DNA of 11,459 nucleotides from an uncultured Opitutia bacterium. Its GTDB lineage: Bacteria; Verrucomicrobiota; Verrucomicrobiia; Opitutales; UBA953. Under the pieces are notes generated by a model. It did no database searches and was not told the DNA's origin. It saw only the letters and a list, made by a program, of their open reading frames with translations. Shown in pieces: positions 7,042 to 11,459 of this stretch; the first letter of the stretch is position 1, and the number at the start of each line of letters is the position of its first letter. The stretch is taken from the NCBI GenBank assembly GCA_903921665.1, contig CAIXQT010000123.1, positions 1-11,459 of the forward strand. The letters run 5' to 3'. A program made the translations under genes and the position numbers.

Positions 7042-7151
7042 TCAGGAACATTCCCCTTGGCAGGATGTTGAAAGAGCGACAGGTTTTCCCCTCCCCGTCT
7101 TGACCATGCCACCCCGCATGGCCCTCCCCTTTTTACCAAAACCACAAACCC

Positions 7152-10100
7152 ATGCGCAAGCTGTCCACCCTCCTTTTAGCCCTGCTCGGAGTCGCCTCCG
7201 TCACGGCCCAAACCCTCACCCTCGAGAAGGGTGACAACATCGCCTTCGTCGGCAGCGGCTTCGCCGACCGGCAGCAGCACCACGGCCACTTCGAGACCCT
7301 GATCCACCAGGCCTTCCCGAACCATAACCTCGTGGTCCGCAACCTCGGCTTCTCCGGCGACGAAGTCGGCGTGAAGCCGCATCGTTCCGACGAAGTCGCC
7401 GGTCTCGACTACTTCCTCAACATGAAGCCGGGCGCCCTGACCACCAAGGTCGGCAAGACCGAGGTCACCTACCATGCCGGCGCGCACTTCCACGCCAACG
7501 TGATCTTCGCTTACTGGGGCTTCAACGAGTCCTTCGCCGGCGCGGCCGGCCTCGACACCTTCAAGGCCAACCTCGACGCGTGGCTCAAGCAGACGCTCGC
7601 CGCCGATTACGGCAAGGGCAAGGTCCGCGTCGTCCTCTTCTCCCCGATCGCGCACGAGGACCTGAAGTCCGCCGACTTCGACGCCAAGCTGGCCGCCGAC
7701 AACAACAAGAACCTCAAGCTCTACGCCTCCGCCATGGCCGACGTCGCCAAGGCCAACGGCGTGCAGTTCGTCGACCTCTTCGCCGTTTCCCAGCAGCTCT
7801 TCGCCGCGGCCAAGTCCCCGCTCACCCTCAACGGCATCCACGTCAACGCCTCCGGCGACGCCGCCTTCGGCCCCGCCCAGTTCCAGGCCGTCTTCGGCAA
7901 GTCCGCCGGCGCCGTGAACGAGAAGGTCCGCGCCGAGGTCAACGAGAAGAGCACCCAGTGGCACCACCGCTACCGCACCGTCGACCAGTTCAACATCTTC
8001 GGCCAGCGTTCGCGCATCAAGTACGAGGGCATCGACAACGCCACCGTCCTGGGCGCCGAGCTCGCCAACCGCGACCTCAAGACCGCCAATCATGACAAGG
8101 GCATCTGGGCCGCCGCCCAGGGCAAGGCCGTCGAAGTGAAGCATGACAATCTCAAGGCCGAGATCCCCGTCCCGCCGAACCGCAAGGAACCCGTCCCCTA
8201 CCTCAGCGGCGTCGACCAGCTCAAGCACCTCACCACGCCCGAAGGCGTCAAGGTCGAGTTCGTCGCCGACGAGACGACCATCCCCGAACTCGTCAACCCG
8301 GTGCAGATGAACTTCGACACCAAGGGCCGCCTCTGGATCGCCTGCTGGCCGACCTACCCCGAGACCTCCCCGACCACCAAGGTCTTCGACAAGCTCATCG
8401 TCCTGGACCTCGACCCCAAGACCGGCAAGGTCCTCAAGTCGACGACCTTCCTCGACGGCCTCAACTGCCCGACCGGCTTCCAGTTCTACAAGGATGGCGT
8501 CATCCTGATCCAGTCGCCTGACATCTGGTACGTCCGCGACACCGACGGCGACGGCAAGGCCGACTGGAAGGAGCGCCTGCTCACCGGCATGGACGCCGCC
8601 GACTCGCACCACGAGACGAACTCCATCTGCTATGAACCGGGAGGCGCGATATACCTCTCCGACGGCGTGTTCCACCGCACCCAGGTCGAGACCTTCAACG
8701 GCGTGCTGCGCAACACCAACGGCGCCATCTACCGCTTCGAACCCCAGACCAATAAGCTGACCCGCCACGTGCCTTACGGCTTCGCCAACCCGCACGGCCG
8801 CGTCTTCGACTATTGGGGCAACGACATCATCACCGACGCCACCGGTAACGCCAACTACTTCGGCCCGGGCTTCTCGAGCCACCTCGACACCGGCGCTCAC
8901 TCCAACTTCAAGCAGCTCTGGAACCGTCCTTCCCGCCCGTGCCCCGGCACCGCGATCCTGAGCAGCCGCCACTTCCCCGACGACTGGCAGGGCGTGTTCC
9001 TCAACACGAACGTGATCACCGTCCAGGGCATCTTCCGCGCGAAGATCACCGAGGACGGCGCCGGCATCAAGGGAGAGACCATCCTCCCGAACCTCATCGA
9101 GACCGACAAGGAGAAGGCCGGCAACTTCCGCCCCTCCGGCGTCGCCGTCGCCCCCGATGGCTCGCTCTACGTCATGGACTGGTCCCAGATGCTCATCGGC
9201 CACCTCCAGCACCACCTGCGTGACCCGAACCGCGACCACCAGCACGGCCGCCTCTATCGCCTGACCTACCCGGGCCGCCCGCTCCTCACGCCGAAGAAGA
9301 TCGACGGCGAATCCATCGAGAACCTCGTCGCGCTCCTCACCGAGCACGAAGACAACGTCCGCCAGCGCGCCAAGATCGAGCTGCACAAGCACGACTCCGC
9401 GAAGGTGATCGCCGCCGTCCAGAAGTGGGCCAAGCAGTTCGATGCGAACAAGGTCGAGGACGCCCACCACCTCCTCGAAGCCCTCTGGGTCCACCAGTGG
9501 CATAACGTCGTCAACCTCGAGCTCCTCGGCCAGCTGCTGAAGTCGCCTGAGCCCCGCGCCCGCGCCCAGGCCGTGCGCGTCGCCATCTACCAGCGCGACC
9601 GCATCCCGGGCTCGCTCGCGATCATGGAAAACGCCGTCAAGGACGCCCACCTCCGCGTCCAGCTCGAAGGCGTCCGTGGCCTGAGCTTCTTCCGCGGCCA
9701 GGACACCGAGCGCGCCATCGCCGCCGCCGCCACCCTCAAGGGCTCCAAGGATTACTACATCGCCTACTGTCTCCGCCAGACGATGAAGCAGCTCGAGTCC
9801 CTCCCCGAGGGCAAGGGCAAGGTCGTCCTGCGCGACTACGCCGACCAGAAGGAAATTTCCTACGGCCCGTCGGACAAGAAGCTCTCCAAGGAAGACAAGC
9901 GCCTCTACGACCTGGGCAAGGAAGTCTACTTCCGCGAAGCCCACTGCTCGACCTGTCACCAGGCCGACGGACGTGGCGCCGAGATGCCTAAGGAACCCGG
10001 CAAGCCGGCCCGCGGCGCCTACCCGCCCCTCGGTCGCACCCCTGGCTATCCGTCCAACGGCTGGCTCGAAGGCGACCCCGATCGCGTGATCAAGATCGTC

Positions 10101-10397
10101 CTCAACGGCCTCTACGGCGTCCAGACGATCGACGGTAAGACCTATGGCGACCCCGCCTCCGGCCAGCCGGTCATGACCGGCCTCGGCCAGCTCCTCAAGG
10201 ATGAGGAAGTCGCCGCGGTGATCACCTACGTCCGCCAGTCCTTCGGCAACAACCTCCCGGCCGTGAAGACGGCTCAGGTCAAGAAGGTCCGCGAAGCGAT
10301 CAAGGGTAAGAACAACGCCCTGTACACCGTCGAGGAAGTCCTCAAGGAGCACCCGCTCGGCGCCCCCGCCAAGGTGGAGCCGGCGAAGAAGAAGTAA
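7152..10397 (+). CDS. SGNH-like / PVC beta-propeller / HEAT / cytochrome c fusion protein
   Basis: A 1081-residue exported protein; signal peptide MRKLSTLLLALLGVASVTA, cleavage before Gln20. Residues 22-240 look like an SGNH/GDSL hydrolase domain: FVGSGFADR (Ser35, block I), NLGFSGDEV (Gly66), YWGFNES (Asn125) and NGIHVN (His230). Residues about 351-715 form the PVC dehydrogenase propeller (TIGR02604 type), with RLWIACWPTYP, a calcium-loop-like DTDGDGKAD from 463, DSHHETNS, ANPHGRVFDYWGND and YVMDWSQMLIGH. Residues about 720-900 look like HEAT-type helices. The C-terminal cytochrome c has CSTCH at 932-936 binding heme covalently, with Met1008 (QPVMTGLG) a likely axial ligand. The family appears to pass electrons from an unknown, probably sugar-derived substrate in the periplasm (inference). 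A lysine-rich tail ends the protein. No Shine-Dalgarno precedes the start. It is transcribed alone, between a repeat cluster and a terminator. Confidence 0.93.
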   Translation: MRKLSTLLLALLGVASVTAQTLTLEKGDNIAFVGSGFADRQQHHGHFETLIHQAFPNHNLVVRNLGFSGDEVGVKPHRSDEVAGLDYFLNMKPGALTTKVGKTEVTYHAGAHFHANVIFAYWGFNESFAGAAGLDTFKANLDAWLKQTLAADYGKGKVRVVLFSPIAHEDLKSADFDAKLAADNNKNLKLYASAMADVAKANGVQFVDLFAVSQQLFAAAKSPLTLNGIHVNASGDAAFGPAQFQAVFGKSAGAVNEKVRAEVNEKSTQWHHRYRTVDQFNIFGQRSRIKYEGIDNATVLGAELANRDLKTANHDKGIWAAAQGKAVEVKHDNLKAEIPVPPNRKEPVPYLSGVDQLKHLTTPEGVKVEFVADETTIPELVNPVQMNFDTKGRLWIACWPTYPETSPTTKVFDKLIVLDLDPKTGKVLKSTTFLDGLNCPTGFQFYKDGVILIQSPDIWYVRDTDGDGKADWKERLLTGMDAADSHHETNSICYEPGGAIYLSDGVFHRTQVETFNGVLRNTNGAIYRFEPQTNKLTRHVPYGFANPHGRVFDYWGNDIITDATGNANYFGPGFSSHLDTGAHSNFKQLWNRPSRPCPGTAILSSRHFPDDWQGVFLNTNVITVQGIFRAKITEDGAGIKGETILPNLIETDKEKAGNFRPSGVAVAPDGSLYVMDWSQMLIGHLQHHLRDPNRDHQHGRLYRLTYPGRPLLTPKKIDGESIENLVALLTEHEDNVRQRAKIELHKHDSAKVIAAVQKWAKQFDANKVEDAHHLLEALWVHQWHNVVNLELLGQLLKSPEPRARAQAVRVAIYQRDRIPGSLAIMENAVKDAHLRVQLEGVRGLSFFRGQDTERAIAAAATLKGSKDYYIAYCLRQTMKQLESLPEGKGKVVLRDYADQKEISYGPSDKKLSKEDKRLYDLGKEVYFREAHCSTCHQADGRGAEMPKEPGKPARGAYPPLGRTPGYPSNGWLEGDPDRVIKIVLNGLYGVQTIDGKTYGDPASGQPVMTGLGQLLKDEEVAAVITYVRQSFGNNLPAVKTAQVKKVREAIKGKNNALYTVEEVLKEHPLGAPAKVEPAKKK

Positions 10398-10418
10398 GCT
10401 TCGCTCAGTCTCCCCCTC

Positions 10419-10448
10419 AAAGGGCGTGCCAGACGGCACGCCCTTTTT
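10419..10448 (+). terminator. Rho-independent terminator after the SGNH-cytochrome gene
   Basis: AAAGGGCGTGCC (10419-10430) pairs perfectly with GGCACGCCCTTT (10435-10446) over 12 bp with loop AGAC, and the T-run spans 10444-10448. It lies 21 bases after the stop codon. Confidence 0.92.
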
Positions 10449-10524
10449 CGTGCCTGTCAATAACTCGGCGGCTTATGACGAGCGGCCCGCTTGCCTCTGG
10501 CACGGGATCGGCAAGAGTCAGGGC

Positions 10525-10974
10525 ATGAGACCCGCCCTCTGGAAGGCCGTCGCCGACCACCTCAAGAAGCTCGCCCCGGCCTACCGCCTGACGGCGCGGG
10601 ACGACTTCAACGCGCGCGCCTCGCTGAAAGGCTCGACGGCGATCGTCCGCGGTTTCTACCAGCCGCGCGAAGGCGACGTCCCGGGCGAGGCGACGGTGAC
10701 GCTCACGCTCGACGCCCAGTCGGAACTGGGCGCCATCGCGGCCTTCCTCTCGGACCAGAAGCGCTATGCCAAGAAGCTGCCCTCCACGCTGCACTTCTCG
10801 CAGGAGCTTTCGCATCGCCGGCGCGATGGCCTCGGCGAAGCCCGCCTGACCTTCAAGGCCAACGTGGTGTCCTGGCATGACGCGAAGCTCATCGAACGCC
10901 TCTCGCTGTTCTATGCCGACAGCGCCCACGCCCTCTTCCAACTGCACGCGGAACTGATCGCCGCAGGGGAGTGA
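10525..10974 (+). CDS. Hypothetical protein, 149 residues
   Basis: I do not recognise this family. ATG 10525 was chosen because in-frame GTG codons upstream (10426, 10450) lie inside or just next to the preceding terminator and give a low-hydrophobicity extension. There is no signal peptide or membrane segment, so it is probably cytoplasmic. The N-terminal third is basic and helical (WKAVADHLKKLAPAYRL). The middle has a short beta-like stretch (GEATVTLTLDAQ), and the C-terminal half reads as alpha/beta (HFSQELSHRRR, LTFKANVVSWHDAKL, LFQLHAEL). Strong G/C preference at third codon positions, as in neighbouring genes, supports real coding on this strand. Repeat element B starts 2 bases after the stop codon. 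No clear Shine-Dalgarno is seen. Confidence 0.7.
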   Translation: MRPALWKAVADHLKKLAPAYRLTARDDFNARASLKGSTAIVRGFYQPREGDVPGEATVTLTLDAQSELGAIAAFLSDQKRYAKKLPSTLHFSQELSHRRRDGLGEARLTFKANVVSWHDAKLIERLSLFYADSAHALFQLHAELIAAGE

Positions 10975-10975
10975 T

Positions 10976-11094
10976 GGTAGGGACGTGGTTGCTATCACGT
11001 CCGTGGGCGGACGGAGCTTGGAATAGTCGGTAATCCTGCCCGGTGATACGCATGCGCCTCTGCGAACGGCGGCCATGGCAATGGTCGCCCTACC
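10976..11094 (-). repeat. Family B structured repeat, copy 2 (119 bp, inverted)
   Basis: GGTAGGG (10976-10982) and CCCTACC (11088-11094) bound the element, which is the reverse-orientation partner of 6841-6957. The hairpin GGACGTGGT/ATCACGTCC (10981-11002, loop TGCT, one G-T wobble) differs in sequence from its partner but keeps the stem. GGCGGCCAT/ATGGTCGCC forms the other end hairpin, also with a wobble. It lies directly after the hypothetical gene and might serve as its 3'-end structure, although no T-tract is present. Confidence 0.8.
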
Positions 11095-11102
11095 CATGTC
11101 GG

Positions 11103-11252
11103 GTTGTAGCGGTTGGCGGTTAGCGGATAGGTGAAACAGCAAAGGGAGACCGGATGATTGGCATGGGCCTTTTATGGCCGCAGCATCCTTCCCGGTTTCC
11201 GGTCTCCCTTTGAATCTGGCTTCAGCCCAACCGCCAACCGCTGTTACCTTTC
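11103..11252 (-). repeat. Composite repeat, locus 3: family C arms around an intact family A element
   Basis: The left part carries TAGCGGTTGGCGGTTAGCGG (11107-11126) and ATAGGTG. The right part carries CCCAACCGCCAACCGCTGTTACC (11226-11248), so AGCGGTTGGCGGTT recurs inverted across the element. Family A sits between the arms. Reverse-complemented, the order arm, A, arm, B is the same as at 6742-6957, so the two loci are related composite units in opposite orientation. From 11253 to 11320 there is only a pyrimidine-rich leader and a small hairpin before alaS. Confidence 0.75.
11140..11212 (-). repeat. Family A palindromic element, copy 2 (73 bp)
   Basis: It has the same 14-bp terminal inverted repeats as copy 1 (3705-3780): CAAAGGGAGACCGG at 11140-11153 and CCGGTCTCCCTTTG at 11199-11212. 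It is oriented oppositely, and the 45-base core is shorter by 3 bases in the middle. Here it is nested inside the family C arms, whereas copy 1 stands alone. Confidence 0.85.
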
Positions 11253-11276
11253 ATTTCCCTTCCCTTTTGACCCGAC

Positions 11277-11296
11277 AGGGGCTTAAAAAGACCCCT
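11277..11296 (+). other. Small hairpin in the alaS leader
   Basis: AGGGGCTT (11277-11284) pairs with AAG-A-CCCCT (11288-11296) around loop AAA, with one bulged A. It ends 24 bases before the alaS start codon. It could be a leader structure or part of upstream termination; only weak T enrichment follows. A TTGACC hexamer at 11267-11272 just upstream lacks a -10 partner at proper spacing. Confidence 0.35.
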
Positions 11297-11320
11297 TCAT
11301 TCCTTCCGCTTTACCGTCCC

Positions 11321-11459
11321 ATGACCTCCGCCCAAGTCCGCCAATCCTTCCTCGATTTCTTCAAATCGAAGCAGCACTCGATCGTCCAGTCGTCGAGCCT
11401 GATGCCGGACTCCCCCAACCTGCTCTTCACCAACGCCGGGATGAACCAGTTCGTCCCGA
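11321..11459 (+). CDS. alaS: Alanyl-tRNA synthetase, N-terminal fragment
   Basis: ATG 11321 opens a frame that continues past the window edge; 46 complete codons are visible. The N-terminus (MTSAQVRQSFLDFFKSKQHS, then IVQSSSLMPDSPNLLFTNAGMNQF) is the diagnostic start of class II alanyl-tRNA synthetase, including the conserved LLFTNAGMNQF motif 1 region. The enzyme charges tRNA-Ala with alanine in the cytoplasm and is normally about 870-900 residues, so over 90% lies outside. No Shine-Dalgarno is seen; the leader ends in CGTCCC just before ATG. It is a housekeeping gene next to the accessory repeat cluster. Confidence 0.95.
   Translation, partial: MTSAQVRQSFLDFFKSKQHSIVQSSSLMPDSPNLLFTNAGMNQFVP

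Noticed and set aside
7057..7073. A sigma54-like site, TTGGCAGGATGTTGAA, before the SGNH-cytochrome gene
   Set aside because: The spacing between the GG and GC-equivalent positions is one base short and the second box reads TTGA, not TTGC, so it does not meet the consensus.
7176..10460. A 1094-codon open frame on the minus strand opposite the SGNH-cytochrome gene
   Set aside because: It is an antisense shadow caused by GC-rich codons. The plus strand has a signal peptide, family motifs, CSTCH and a terminator, whereas the minus product is Val/Gly/Asp-rich filler.
10417..11142. A 241-codon minus-strand frame covering the hypothetical gene and repeats
   Set aside because: It runs through the terminator, repeat B and arm C, which are non-coding palindromes. 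Codon bias favours the plus-strand 149-residue gene.

Overview
The window is GC-rich DNA (roughly 60-65% by eye) with the gene content of a Verrucomicrobiota-type bacterium of the PVC superphylum. The best clues are two large exported proteins of the 'PVC-type heme-binding CxxCH / membrane-bound dehydrogenase' family, a DUF6807 (PmoA-like) protein, and a YHYH-domain secreted protein. Most start codons lack a Shine-Dalgarno sequence. The closest cultured relative cannot be named from this sequence alone.

Layout. (1) 1-2427, minus strand: a propeller/HEAT protein of the PVC heme-binding family, running off the left edge before any C-terminal cytochrome could be seen. (2) 2566-3606, plus: exported DUF6807 protein, divergent from gene 1 across a 138-bp shared promoter region and followed by a strong intrinsic terminator. 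(3) 3607-3871: intergenic tract with a 76-bp palindromic element (family A) and a degenerate hexanucleotide repeat. (4) 3872-4828: cytoplasmic aldo/keto reductase with the complete catalytic tetrad. (5) 4900-6738: secreted or lipid-anchored YHYH protein with an internal motif duplication, Gly/Lys-rich linkers and a C-terminal beta-sandwich-like region. (6) 6739-7151: non-coding composite repeat (flanking arms C, a degenerate A core, then element B), hexamer repeat and a perfect 19-bp hairpin. (7) 7152-10397: a 1081-residue fusion of SGNH-like domain, PVC propeller, HEAT-like helices and cytochrome c. It ends at a textbook terminator. (8) 10525-10974: a 149-residue protein I do not recognise. 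(9) 10975-11320: the composite repeat again, inverted. (10) 11321 to the right edge: the N-terminus of alanyl-tRNA synthetase (alaS).

Function. Genes 1, 2 and 7 belong to families commonly found in PVC genomes near carbohydrate breakdown genes, and the aldo/keto reductase would fit carbonyl or sugar reduction. No glycosidase, sulfatase or transporter is present here, so a polysaccharide-use role is only an inference. Terminators and repeats separate most genes, so this looks like single-gene transcription units, not one operon. Only the aldo/keto reductase and YHYH genes (71-bp gap) might be co-transcribed.

The least ordinary content is non-coding. One composite palindromic element occurs twice in opposite orientation around a 4-kb segment. 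One of its hairpins is kept by compensatory base changes, not by sequence, and its core also occurs alone as a small inverted-repeat element. No complete new multi-gene system is evident.
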